Translations under genes and position numbers: made by a program | Part shown: positions 11,184 to 22,030 of the stretch, piece by piece | How the letters are laid out: every line of letters begins with the position of its first letter | Position numbering within the stretch: position 1 is the stretch's first letter | DNA from: Symsagittifera roscoffensis | Lineage: Eukaryota > Xenacoelomorpha > Acoela > Convolutidae | Assembly (NCBI RefSeq): GCF_963678635.1 | Contig: NC_087065.1 | Span: forward strand, 52,955,858-53,019,857 | Direction of reading: 5' to 3' | DNA: 64,000 nt | Notes under the pieces: generated by a model | Told to the model about the DNA's origin: nothing | Database searches by the model: none | Seen by the model: the letters and a program-made list of their open reading frames with translations, nothing else

Positions 11184-11846
11184 ATGTCGGAAAACAGAGG
11201 CTCAAGTGCGGCCAGGGGATCCAGCGCCCAGAGAGGATCCAGCCAAGCTCGGGGCTCCAGTCAAGCACGAGGATCAAGCGCGGCCAGAGGATCTAGCCAG
11301 GCACGCGGTTCCAGTGAGGCAAGAGGTTCAAGTCAAGCACGGGGATCTAGTGAAGCTCGCGGATCCAGTCAACAGAGAGGTTCAAGTGCCGCGAGAGGAT
11401 CCGGCGAAGCTGACTCAGCGTCCAGTGGCTCTAGTGGAAGCGGTGGACCGAAAAAATCTAGTCAAGGAGGTCTTAAGGGAAGTGGATCCCAGGCTAAGCG
11501 ATCTGGTTCTGGTTCTCGCTCTGGTTCTGGATCAGAGCCGCCAAAAGAGAAATTAGTGTTGGTTAAACCAAAACCCCTCACTGACTGTGAAAGGTACGAG
11601 AAGCTAAGAAACATGCGCAAATGTTGCTGGCCTCAGTATGGTCCATGTCAACTGCGATGCAACGGGTGCTGCGCGGACTATGGCTACGGCTACAATACAA
11701 CATGCAACCCGCCCAAGTGGATTCCATTGCGTGCTCCCCCCATCTGTAATATACCTCCTCCTATGCGCTGTGAACCCCCAGTACCTTGCTGTCCTCCGCC
11801 TTGCAGACACATCACATTGAAAAATATGTTCGGTCACACGTGCTAA
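11184..11846 (+). CDS. RGSS-hexapeptide repeat protein with Cys/Pro-rich tail, unknown function
   Basis: A 220-aa intronless ORF. Residues 5-76 are 12 consecutive hexapeptides RGSSxx (xx = AA, AQ, QA, EA or QQ; the last is RGSGEA). Residues 77-125 are a Gly/Ser/Lys linker, then VLVKPKPL. From about residue 134 the tail holds 14 Cys, including CC pairs and a run of Pro (PPPMRCEPPVPCCPPPC). There is no signal peptide or membrane segment. The hexapeptides use many synonymous codons, so the peptide rather than the DNA repeat appears conserved. The basic Arg/Ser-rich half would suit nucleic-acid or chromatin binding or phosphorylation, and the Cys/Pro tail disulphide cross-linking (sperm or structural proteins have such designs). 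I do not recognise the family; the other frames are shadows. Confidence 0.8.
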   Translation: MSENRGSSAARGSSAQRGSSQARGSSQARGSSAARGSSQARGSSEARGSSQARGSSEARGSSQQRGSSAARGSGEADSASSGSSGSGGPKKSSQGGLKGSGSQAKRSGSGSRSGSGSEPPKEKLVLVKPKPLTDCERYEKLRNMRKCCWPQYGPCQLRCNGCCADYGYGYNTTCNPPKWIPLRAPPICNIPPPMRCEPPVPCCPPPCRHITLKNMFGHTC

Positions 11847-14800
11847 AAATCTTTAACGAAGAGAAAATCAAATTCGATCAATTCATTCTTTTTAACAGGA
11901 TGTTGAAAAATCAAAAGAGGACATTTGAATTCCATATACAAAAAACAAAATACTAGCACGCCAAAAAAGCCATTTTTCCTTAAAATTTTATTTCAAAGAT
12001 GACTCATCAATTAGGTAGGTTGAAAAACAGTAAACTGTAAATTAGAGGTGGATTTGGAGGGGCCTTCCCCCTCAGTGGTTCAACACATTGGCAAAAAATT
12101 CCCCTTCGATTTTATTTTGCGACATAAATCGATTCTAAACTTAAGGGGAAGCGCACGTCGAAAAACGCTAATTTTTGGTCGAAACCTTTAAGGAAGTGAC
12201 AAAAACCGTCATTTTTGGTCCATTTTTTGTTTCAAAAACTCTACTGCGGCGCAAAATAGGCGTTTAAATACACATTTAACTTTCAAAAACCCTTCAAAAT
12301 ACTGCTCTTTTTTTGCCCTTAGGTCTACTATAGTTTTAATGATTTTTGCCCCGATGTTCCGAGAAAAAGAATGATTTTTTTGTCGCATTTGACACATTAA
12401 AAGCAAAAAGCACTTAGATATGCGCAAATACAGGTATGCGAAAATACACTTCAAATGAATATTTAATCAGTTATTGAAAAAATACACCTGACTGATGGCG
12501 CAACTTATAATTTCTATTTCAAAAACCAAGTTCATATACATTCCAAAGCATTTGAATTCATCACAATCTGTCATGCGTCACAAATTTTTCGTGCCTGCGA
12601 ATAAAAGCAATTATTTTTTTTCGAGCAGAAAACCAAAGTTAACAACATACAAACATTTTAGACACAACTTGTGACGTATTACAACTAGAAAGCTAAAAAT
12701 AAGCAATTCAGACGCGCTTCATTAGTAAAAAGTATATATAGAGGTCACATAGGTTGGTTGTCGAATCAAGTAACTATTTTTGGTCGCTGCTTCAGGATGA
12801 GCTAACATGTCCCAGCCATAGAAAAAAGCTTGGAAACAATTTCTGATTGCTCCGCAAGTTATCACAGAGGTTACGATCACAATCCTTTTTGATAAAATTA
12901 GCTTAAATAACACTTTGTCTTTAAATACTGACAATTTTTTTGTGCGTTAAGTGAAGAAATGAACTTGTAAAAGCTTAGAACAAGAGTATTGGTTTTAGCA
13001 CAGAATGTTCCGACCATAGTCTTAAAAAATACAAAAATATTTTTTCTAGAGCTAGGCATATTTCGGCATTCATAATAAAAATTAGAAATTCAAATAGCGG
13101 AAAAATGAATAGAAAAACGAAAAAAAAAATCGTTAAAAAAATTCAATTTTTTTTCGAACTTTTTTGCAGAATATTTTTGAACTCGGAAAATTTTTTCTTG
13201 AAAGCTTTTGATTTCCAAACGGGCGGAAGTAAACTGCAAAAATTAACCGTACTCGAGATGCACTAAGTTTTCAGGGACTAAATTAGGCAAAAATAAGCTA
13301 TTTTAAGCCTGCTCGCTCACCTAATAAAAAAATTCGTTATTGTTAAATCCTTATGAAAAAATTAGAATTTTTCATTATTGTTCCAATCACAGCTGAATAT
13401 GATAACTCATTCGCCAATTTCCGAGGAATGTTTATGGGAACTGATTTTGCGTGAAAAACAAAACATAGCCAACTGATAGTTGGAAAAAAGAAATGAAAGA
13501 GCAAGGAAACTGAAAAAAAAACTGCTTTGTCTTGTTTTTTCAAAAACCTTCAGCTTCAACTTTTGATTTTCGAAAAAAAAATTGATGGCTTCAAAGCTCT
13601 TTGAAATTGTAGAGCATTGTATGATGGACACTTTTATGTTGAAGTCAACCCAATTTGAGAAAACTGGATCAATAGGCAAAACTTTCATTTCGCTGGGAAA
13701 TTTCATTTTCGTAATTAAATGTCCATCACGTTTTTCGTGACCTTTCGCGAAAAAATAAAGGGTCAATTACAGAAAAACCGGATCGAAAAAAAAAATGCAA
13801 ATTACAGAACGAGTTATAATTGCAATAAAACTAGCTTCAGCCGATAAAAACATTGAGAAAATTAAACATTTTCATTGAACCGGATTGCGAAAACACAAAA
13901 TTTTATAAGTATGCTATCAAAAAATGAAACTGAAAGACTTCAAAATGTTTAGAAGTTAAACCAAACTTGAGCAAATTCAAATGTTCAAATTGCTCAAGTT
14001 TTCAAGCGAGCTATTAAAAAAATTTGATTAATTTCAAGTTCACTTTTATATACTTGATTGAGTTTTGATAAGTATTTTTTCAAGCACGGAATTCCAAGCA
14101 TGGACCTGATTTACTTGACGTCGTTTTGATATGGGTTTTCGGAAAAAGCAAAAAATTGTTCCACACTAAAACAAAAGCGTGTTTGTGTACCGCCCAGCAG
14201 CCGAAAACAAATTTTCAATGGTTGAACCAGCTTTCGAAAGTTTTATGAAGCAAGCTACAGGGTGATCAAAATTAGGTGCAATTAAAGTTGCTTTGATAAC
14301 AATCTGCTTTGCTAAAAAATTTTTTAGACAAGCTTTCAAGGATGAAACTTTGAAATATAGCAAGTTGCAAAATTTGGGACCCAACGAACTAATAAAAAGA
14401 GCAATACTTCAACTTTTACACTTTTTTGCTGCAACTTTGATGTTTCAGAAAACTAAGAGACAACGAATCGATCTAAAATAGGTCAATTGGTCTTTTACAT
14501 ATATAATTATTTTCTCGAATTTTCTCGATGGATGGGTATCTCGATGAATGCGTTTATTAATTTTTTTTCTAGCTAAATTTGACTACCTCAAAGAAAATTA
14601 GTAGAGGGTCAAGTGTGGTATCATATTATAGCTCTTTTGGCCGTGATACAGATTCTTAAAACCATCAGTGGCGATTAAAAAAATGGATCTGATGTTTTCG
14701 ACGAAGATTGAGGAGAGGCTGATCTCCTTATTCAGTTCGACTACAATTTCAACATTAATATCATTTCATTCATTTTTTCCACCAAAATCAGCGACTCTCG

Positions 14801-15503
14801 AGCAAATTCAAGCTTTAGATGACGTTGAGACATAAAAACAGCCTGAAAAATTACCTTTTGCATGCAAAAAAATGTTCTGAATTAGGAAAATTGTCCTTCA
14901 ATTAAATTTGTCGGAATTTTCGCATTTTTCTATAACTTGAATTCGTTGGTAAGAAGTTAACTTTTTCAAGCATTGCATAACATCACAAAGCCCTTTTTCT
15001 TAATTAAAATGAGCGCATTTAATGAAAGAGAACTTTCAAAGCAATCTGTCTAGAGATTTGACCTTAACATTCAATTCAGGAAAAAATCCATGCTTTGGGA
15101 ATTACGCCGAAAAACACAAGCTCCGATTGGGAGCTACTCTCATTCGCGAAGGAAAGAATGCGCAAAAAACAATCAACACATTTTAAACTGCAAAACTGAC
15201 TAAACTTATTGCTTATTTCCTTCGAAATTAGAAACACTGAATGCTGACTTAGTTTCCGCAGATTCGGAAAGAAATAACACCAAAAAAATCAGACTAAGAT
15301 AGAAAAATTGATTAAATCATTTCTTTTTAAATTATACAGTGCAATTTTACCACTATTTGCGGAAATAACTGAAAAGGGGACTTTAAAACTCAATCCGCCC
15401 AAGACAAGAAATTAGTGTTGACAAATGTAAAGACCAAAGCTGAAAAAAAAACTGAAAAAAAAAACGAGAAAAAAGTTCATACATTAAGTACTTCATAAAA
15501 AAA
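11847..15503. other. Intergenic; diverged copy of a dispersed repeat at about 12990-14290
   Basis: No gene was recognised. CACAGAATGTTCCGACCATA near 13000 matches the sequence near 23870 and 24870. TGTGTACCGCCCAGCAGCC near 14190 matches 26690, 35460, 39170 and 41680. Segments between these points correspond in order, so 12990-14290 is an old, diverged relative of the blocks inside the XPA intron. Confidence 0.5.
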
Positions 15504-15779
15504 TTAAAGTTTTTCAAAAGTTGAAACATATCCGCAACTTGTACACGTTCTGCTATACATGTCTGCTTTCACGTGCGTCTCCTCATCTCCAAATTGGTGT
15601 ACATGTGTTTGTTCGGAAAGATCTTTTGTCCACGTGGTAGAACGGACAGTTCTGCGCAATTGTTTAACTTCTTTTTCCACACGTTTCTTCCGACTTGCGT
15701 CGGTCCGCTCGTCTCGCCTGTCAATCTCGGCTTCAATGTTTTCCAGTGATCCCCACACTTTGATCGCTAGTTTCTCCAC
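15504..15779 (-). CDS. XPA: XPA, DNA damage recognition factor, C-terminal exon
   Basis: This exon encodes the last 91 residues of XPA, the scaffold of nucleotide excision repair in the nucleus. It starts VEKLAIKVWGSLE, equivalent to the end of the DNA-binding domain. A charged helix follows (RKKRVEKEVKQLRRTVRSTTW) that extends along DNA in known XPA structures. It ends with the TFIIH-binding tail: HVHQFGDEE, DMYSRTCTSCG, FEKL, with the conserved CxxC. The acceptor is ATTGAAG|GTG at 15780, phase 0, matching the donor of the previous exon at 61848 so that FLESQ joins VEKL without a gap. The intervening intron would be 46,068 bp. Confidence 0.93.
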   Translation of the reverse strand: MEKLAIKVWGSLENIEAEIDRRDERTDASRKKRVEKEVKQLRRTVRSTTWTKDLSEQTHVHQFGDEETHVKADMYSRTCTSCGYVSTFEKL

Positions 15780-15965
15780 CTTCAATGTTATCAATTTTAG
15801 AAATCAAACGACAGTTATAACATCACTAATGGAAAGCGCAAAAATGCTAATAGCTAATATAAAAACAAAGCCAATCGATGATTAAAACATAGGCGCTACG
15901 CGCAATACACCGAAGGCATAGAAACTGAAGCAAAAACCAAACAACTTGAACAACTAATAATTGAA

Positions 15966-16860
15966 GAATAACAGTTCTAGAACAAAAAATCGTACTAATA
16001 CATGTATACACCAAAATTTTGCTATATCGAGAAAGAGCCTGAAATAACAGTTCTAGAACTAAAAATCGTACTAACACATGTATAGGTTAAATTTTTGATA
16101 TATCAACGAAGATCATAAAATAACACTTCTAGAACTAAAAATCGTACTAACACATGTATACACCAAAATTTTACTATATTGACAAAGGGCCTGAAATAAC
16201 AGTTCGTGAGCTAAAAATCGTACGAACACATGTATACACCAAAATTTTGCTATATTGGCAAAGATCATGAAATAACAATTCGAGAGCTAAAAATCGTACT
16301 AACACATGTATACGTCAAATTTTTGCTATATTGGCAAAGATCATGGAATAACAGTTCGAGAACTAAAAATGGTACTAACACATGTATACAATAAAATTTT
16401 GATATATTGACAAAGATCATGAAATAACAGTTCGAGAACTAAAAATCGTAATAACACATGTATACACTAAAATTTTGATATATTGACATAGATCATAAAA
16501 TAACAGTTCGAGAACTAAAAATGGTACTAACACATGTATACGCTAAAATATTGCTATATTGACGAGGAGCCTGAAATAACAATTCTAGAGCTAAAATCGT
16601 ACTAACACATGTATACACCAATATTTTGCTATATCGACAAAGAGCCTGAATAAACGTTGTAGAACTAAAAATCTTACTAACACATATATACACCAAAATT
16701 TTGCTATATTGACAAAGAGCCTGAAATATTGACAAAGGACCTGAAATAACAATCGTAGAACTAAATGTCGTACTTACGCATTGTAGATCAATTTCTATAG
16801 CTATAAAAAAATACAAAAGATTGTGTTTGTATGTGTAGCAAAACGCCTCCTGTCGTTTCA
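15966..16860. repeat. Minisatellite, about 76-bp unit, 11 copies
   Basis: Units start ACAGTTCTAGAACT or a close variant at about 15970, 16046, 16122, 16198, 16274, 16350, 16426, 16502, 16578, 16654 and 16747. Each continues AAAAATCGTACTAACACATG, then TATACACCAAAATTTTG. Decayed fragments extend to about 16960. The period is almost exactly 76 bp. It lies just inside the XPA intron, about 190 bp from the last exon; open stretches within it are artefacts of the repeat. Confidence 0.9.
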
Positions 16861-16969
16861 ATCGGCCAATCGTATAAATTGGCATGTAGACTCATATGGG
16901 TCTCCGGAATAACTAAAAATCGTACTTACACATATACTTACAAGAAAGAGCTAAAATGAAAAAAAGCTA

Positions 16970-17222
16970 TTAGTCTTATTATATTGAGAAATTGTGAAGC
17001 AGTCTCAGAATTGACAGTATGTAGCAGTAAAACAATCCGAAAAACAAATCCAAAAAACAAAAAAAATACTTGCAAAGACATGACACAGATCTGAAAAATG
17101 TACCAATGTTGGTATTCATGAACAAAACTTCAATCAGGTAAGGATATCAGTTAAGTATTCCACGAAATCAAGTTCAAATTCAACCTTCAAAAACCGGCAA
17201 GTAATAAAAATGACATAAAACT
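16970..17222. other. Spacer, nothing recognised
   Basis: AT-rich sequence between the minisatellite and the stop codon of the ALKBH-like gene; no polyadenylation signal was identified with confidence. Confidence 0.4.
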
Positions 17223-17513
17223 TCAACGTTCAGCGTCAAACTGATTACGGAACGTCAAATTTAAACGGACGCCATTCCATTTCTCAAACGATCCATCGGG
17301 TGCAGTGGATCCTCTCAAGATGCTGTGCTTCCAGTCTTTCTGGCAAGCTCCGAGCATGGTAAAAACGCTACCATGTGGCAACAAAACAGAAACTTCAGAG
17401 CGCGTGGTCCCGTTTCTTTTCATTGCAAAGCGTCGGGTGGCTCCAAGGGATACACTGGCAATGGTTGGATAATCAGGAATACCACGTTCGTTGTCAGCGT
17501 GAAATCCAACTCC
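17223..17513 (-). CDS. ALKBH2/3-type DNA/RNA dealkylating dioxygenase, C-terminal exon
   Basis: This exon encodes 96 residues and the stop. It holds the catalytic core of a 2-oxoglutarate/Fe(II) oxygenase: GVGFHADNE contains the metal-binding HxD, IASVSLGATRRF is the conserved strand after it, WKH supplies the second metal His, and VRLNLTFRN supplies the Rx5R pair that binds 2-oxoglutarate. HGSVFTMLGACQKDWKHS is nearer to ALKBH3 and bacterial AlkB than to ALKBH2. Such enzymes oxidatively remove N1-methyladenine and N3-methylcytosine. The acceptor is TTTTTAG|GGA at 17514. It is nested in the XPA intron on the same strand, with all catalytic residues intact. Confidence 0.9.
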   Translation of the reverse strand, partial: GVGFHADNERGIPDYPTIASVSLGATRRFAMKRNGTTRSEVSVLLPHGSVFTMLGACQKDWKHSILRGSTAPDGSFEKWNGVRLNLTFRNQFDAER

Positions 17514-17584
17514 CTAAAAATACTGATAGGCAAAGTACATTTTCTATGTTATCTAATTGTTATGACGGTATTTTGTGATAATAC

Positions 17585-17822
17585 CTCTTCGAGGGAACAA
17601 TAAATGTTGATGAGGACACTGTTGAAGGAAACTTTGAGTTCTTTCTCCAACAAGGTCTTTAACAACAACAACTGTGGTGACCAAGAGTTGTTGGGCGGGT
17701 GGCGAACGCTTCCATATGAGTATGGAACCTCTGAAATCCACTTGACAGAGCGCCCGTTGACATGTGTCCAAGATTCCTGTTTGTATGATTTGTAAAGCTC
17801 TGCAAAGAGGGAATCAGCTATG
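17585..17822 (-). CDS. ALKBH2/3-type dioxygenase, upstream exon (N-terminus incomplete)
   Basis: This exon encodes IADSLFAELYKSY, then VPYSYGSVRHPP, WSPQLLLLKTLLEKEL and FNSVLINIYCSLEE, the N-terminal half of an AlkB fold (DSLFAEL, W-P-L, FNSVLxNxY). The donor is GAG|GTATTA at 17584. The 71-bp intron (17514-17584) is phase 0, and the joined SLEE-GVGFHADNE aligns without gaps to family members. There is no in-frame ATG before an upstream TAA at about 17837, so an earlier exon with the start must exist. The 5' boundary given uses the acceptor TTTGAG|C at 17823 and is tentative; TTTGCAG at about 17803 is stronger but would remove conserved residues. Confidence 0.75.
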
Positions 17823-17924
17823 CTCAAACAGATTTATTGCAAACGTCAAGGGAAATTTGAGAGACGCCAAACACTGAAGATGAGCTGATAGTAAACGGCT
17901 GCAAAAATAAACAAAACACACCTG

Positions 17925-18335
17925 ATAAATAAATAAGCAATAAAAAAATAAATCAATACATAAATAAATAAATAAATACATAAATAAATACATAAATAAA
18001 TAAATAAATAAATAAATAAAAGCAAAAGTGAAATGTACAAATAATTAAATAGACATGAAAAAATATATATGAACAAATAACCAAACAAACAGACCCATAA
18101 TATAAATAAATGAAAATAAATAAATTAAATAAATACACACGCAGAAATAATAAAAGCAAAACTAAATGAAAGAAAGAATAATTAAATAAATAAACAAAAC
18201 ACGTGATAAAAATAAACAAAAATAAATATGTACATACATAAATTATAAATAAATATAAGCAAACTAAACATAATTAAATAAATAGAAGAACAGATAATTA
18301 AATAAATAAAGATGAACAAATAATGAAACAAACAT
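17925..18335. repeat. AAAT/AATA-rich simple repeat tract
   Basis: Roughly 400 bp of imperfect AAATAAATA repeats interrupted by ACAT and CAAAC. The minus-strand open stretches here (tyrosine- and phenylalanine-rich) are products of the simple repeat. Confidence 0.9.
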
Positions 18336-18739
18336 ACGCAATCACGTGACATAGCGCGATATAGTCCAGCCCACATGATAATTGATAACTGTGGACGTTA
18401 TTTGTCGACACTTGACAACAGACAACATTAAAAAAAAAACCCGTTACACGATACCATAACACCTTGACTAAAGTCTTCGGTGTAAAAAGAGTAACGAAAG
18501 CAAGTAAACATGAAAAAAACACTGATTTCGTTGAAAAAAAACTCAAATATCAAAATTCAAAGAAAAAAATAGATGAACTTTAAGCTCTTTGAGTTTAGAA
18601 AGATTTATGATTGGCGTTTTCTTCATAACATTAACCGAAACTAGAAATGGTTTAGGTTTTTTCGCGCCAAATCCACGTTTGTATTTGGAGAGCGCTAATT
18701 ACGTCACTTGCTGCAGATGAATTTCAATTGAACTCAAAA

Positions 18740-19330
18740 TGTGCACATATACCAAGGGGGGCAGGGCGCGGGGCCTGATCAGGGTTCTTGGCTTTTTGCT
18801 GTTTGCACCGGGTCAGTGACTGTTTTCTTCCAAACCCGATATCTGTGATCAAGTTGGTTCACTTATTTTCGCAGCTCACTGCGGGGTTCCTAGTACCGAC
18901 CTATCCTCCCTGATCACATCGCTCTAGCCAACTGTGCTGGTGCATTTCGTAACTAAGCAGTAGGTAACTGATGAGAAGCTTTGCTTTACCACAATTTTCA
19001 CTGTCTTGAATCATGAAGTTTTTAATATTAGTAGAGCTGAATGCGGGGTTCGAACACTAGATCTATCGCCCATGATTTCATTGCTCTAAACAACTCTTCG
19101 ACTGGACCTGGCTTTCAAGCAACAGTCAATTTATGTTGAACTAAGGCAAAAAAAAGCAACCTGTCATTATTCTTGAAGCTTTTCAAAAAGTTTCAGTTTC
19201 CCTCTCTGCGGGATTTGATAACCAAACTTATAGTTGTAGATTTTTCATTTCTTGCTCTAATCATCTGCTCAGTGTGGACTTTTCGGTGATTACATGAAAG
19301 CTACTTGGTTAAATAATGTGGCAAGGAAGG
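18740..19330 (-). repeat. Three tandem, diverged tRNA-derived SINE copies
   Basis: Three successive segments align: GCTCACTGCGGGGTTCCTAG (about 18880), GCTGAATGCGGGGTTCGAAC (about 19040) and CTCTCTGCGGGATTTGAT (about 19205). Each is followed about 45 bp later by a TTGCTCTAA-like block. On the minus strand the middle copy reads GTTTAGAGCA (A-box-like) and GTGTTCGAACCCC (B-box), a Pol III promoter layout. Confidence 0.65.
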
Positions 19331-19644
19331 ACTCGGCCTTTTTTTGTTTACTGTGGCAGTTTCCGCTCAAGCCGTGCAGGGCCGCGGAAACTGCGAGATT
19401 ACGTCAAGAATAACAAAATGAAAATTAAAACAAAACTCAAAAACACATATCTTGTTACTCTCAGTCTTTTAGGATTGGAAAAATAACAACAATTGATTAA
19501 ATTGATTTAGTCAACGAGGCCCTGCTCGTTATAAGATAGCTTTTTTACTTCGTTCCTTCGTAACACAAATCTTGCATTTTTGAGGAATTAGATTAAAGTT
19601 TCAAATCGATCGAAAGTAAACACTTAAAACAAAAAATCAGTGGT

Positions 19645-19725
19645 CTTCTCCGGGACTCGAACTAACTTCACTGGCGTTGTGATCAGTTGATTTACCATTG
19701 AACTGTGCTTCCTTGATACAGACAT
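19645..19725 (-). repeat. tRNA-like SINE head
   Basis: On the minus strand GTTCAATGGTAAATC (A-box-like) is followed after about 35 bp by GTTCGAGTCCC (B-box). The flanks do not form an acceptor stem, so this is a SINE head or tRNA pseudogene rather than a functional tRNA. Confidence 0.55.
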
Positions 19726-19879
19726 AAGGAATAGAGACAATTCCATAAAGAAAGTACCATTAAAGATTTGAAACCTTTTCCAAACCAGTCATTCATATGG
19801 CCAAAAAGAAGCTGATTAAAGAAAAATGCGATCAGTAGCCTTAAACGCACATAAATTTTTACCCAATTAATTTAATCTG

Positions 19880-21060
19880 TCAAGTAGGACATCCCAGTAA
19901 AGATCGCTTCTGTTCATCTTTGGAACTTTGAAAAAAATGCAGCGTTTCTTCTTTTTTTGAATAAAGACAAGAAAATTTAAGGGTTTTCTAATTAGTATAG
20001 TCTTCAAATTAAATTTAACTTCACCTCTGAGACAAATATTGATACGCTTGACTAACTGCGACGAGATCTATATATATATTTTCTCAGATCATTATCTACC
20101 ATGTCACTTTTTTGCTCTGTATAATCAGCTTGTTAAAAAAGGAATTTCCAGTGAAGACAGCAGGTCATTATCTTAACTCAAGTATGCTAGTCTTGAAAAG
20201 TATGCTAGTCTTCTTGTTTTTTTTAAATACGTGAAAAAATAGAACATTTTTGAAAACTAATACAGGAATAAAGCCTCGTTTTCCCTGACTGGGAGAAAAA
20301 AAACAGATACACCTGACCATCTGCAATAAATAACCGGTGTAAAAAAACTTCAAATGTTCAGAGAAACGTTTTTTCTGAGTTTTTGAATTAAATACAAAAG
20401 AAATCACTATATGAGTCACATTATTTTCTTGTAGAGAAAGAGGATTGCATTGAACATTACAAAATGTGTTTGATCCAATACACTCCTGCTAATAAGATTA
20501 TGATCTTTTGCAATTGTTTCCTTTTTAAACATAGTTCGCACTTTTCAAACATAGTTTAACTCATGATCCCCATTCCAAATCAATGAAAGCTAAAAATTGA
20601 AACAAATTATTTCTCGGTCTTAACTGAGTCTCGATCTGCTGCTTCAGGTTTATTGGTCAACTGTTTTCCCACTTCACTATCAGTTCTTCTTAAAGACTCA
20701 CAGTTTCGTTCAAAGAATGAGGCGAGAAAAGTAAACAGTTTCGAAACACAGTCATGAAAGCCACGATGGGACAAAAGATGGAAAAATCTGAAATCATCAT
20801 CTTCCGCCACAATGTTTTGCCTATTGCAATCAGCTTGTTAAATGAGCACTTTCAGTGAAAACCGCTTGTCTTTATCTTTCCTACTTTGAAAGATATGCCA
20901 AATTTCTACTTTTTTTAATCTAAAGACATAGTTAAAAATTGAACAAATTTTTTTCTTCACTACGGGCTTCGAGCCTGGTTTTCCCAGACTCAGAGACAAA
21001 GTCAGATACGCTCGACAATCCCCGCTGAAGTTGAAAGGAAAATGGTTTTTCAAAATTTTT
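19880..21060 (-). repeat. tRNA-derived SINE, family C, three copies
   Basis: Three related segments lie at about 19880-20065, 20125-20420 and 20825-21060. Shared blocks are CAGCTTGTTAAA, a TCAGTGAA/CCAGTGAA motif, a TTTGAATAAAGACA-like A-rich block, and CTGAGACAAA...GATACGC. The third, read on the minus strand, has GTCGAGCGTATC and GGCTCGAAGCCCG as A- and B-box-like motifs. The copies are well diverged from each other. The open stretch at 20607-20810 lies between copies and is unrecognised. Confidence 0.6.
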
Positions 21061-21875
21061 CAATTAATTTTTACATGTATTAATGTTTTCCCGGTATGTT
21101 CGAGATCGGCTTCCCGAATCATAAGGTGAGAATATACTCTGTGAAAGGTCGCGCCTCGGGGCCCCTAGCCCGGGCGCGTGGCAAAAACAGCGTGCAACGC
21201 CGACCACCTAAGTGCATTCATAAATGCATCAATATGTATGATTACACATCTGTAGTGAATTGAGAATTTAAGACTTTTTCCAGAATAAAAAACAAACAAA
21301 AAATCAAAAAGACCTATATAAGTCTTTACTACGTTCATTACTCTTAATACCAACAACCGATATGCAGCTAAACGCCAAAATTTTGAAATTCAGTTAGCAT
21401 GAGCTTTTAAACTTGCTTTTGGCTTTCTGAAAGATTCTCCAACGAAGAGTAAAATTATCTCGGCTAATCAAATCGGTAAACTTTTGCAGTTAGCGGCGTC
21501 AAAATCCTGCTTTGCACTATCGCAGCTCTATTGATTTAGCCCTTAATCTCAGCGAGATCTGAAGCCACTGACTAAAAAGTCAAAGAAACGGAACAACAGC
21601 TTGCTGATTAAATAACTGATGTTTATTTGACACGCGTACCATCTAAAATTATAAAAATGGAAATAGATTTTTTCTTATATCTAAAATGATATAAATAGAG
21701 GTTCTATTTTTTCTAATACCTGAGGAAATTTTGTCGACTTTTTTTAGGTCGCCCAAATTGATTTTCCGAGCTCTCCCAAAGCACTAAAAAGACCCTGTTG
21801 TGGCCAAATTTTCTGTGCCGCAGGCAAAGTTTCGAAAAAACAGGAAAAAAAAATAATCGCATTTTTTCGGCGAGC
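21061..21875. other. Intron sequence, nothing recognised
   Basis: No gene-like or repeat structure was recognised apart from a short GC-rich patch (GGCGCGTGGC near 21170). Confidence 0.35.
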
Positions 21876-22030
21876 ACTCCCCCCCCCCTCAAAATTAGTA
21901 TTTATAGACGCCTTTAAACATTTTTTAGGTTTTGTCACCAAAATGGATATCTCAAAATAGTACAAAGGGATGACCCTTTGGGTTGGCGAGGGATCGAATC
22001 CCTGGAGGGGGGGGGGGGGGGGGGGAGGGG
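21876..22030. repeat. Facing homopolymer tracts: poly-C and poly-G
   Basis: A run of 12 C starts at about 21880 and a run of about 20 G lies at about 22007-22025. Between them TTGGCGAGGGATCGAATCCC resembles a B-box. The long G run is unusual in this AT-rich region and could form a quadruplex. Confidence 0.8.

Noticed and set aside
16493-16885. 130-codon minus-strand ORF with internal protein repeats
   Set aside because: It is the 76-bp minisatellite read in an open frame.
17846-18376. Tyr/Phe/Ile-rich minus-strand ORFs resembling membrane proteins
   Set aside because: Produced by the AAAT simple repeat on the opposite strand.
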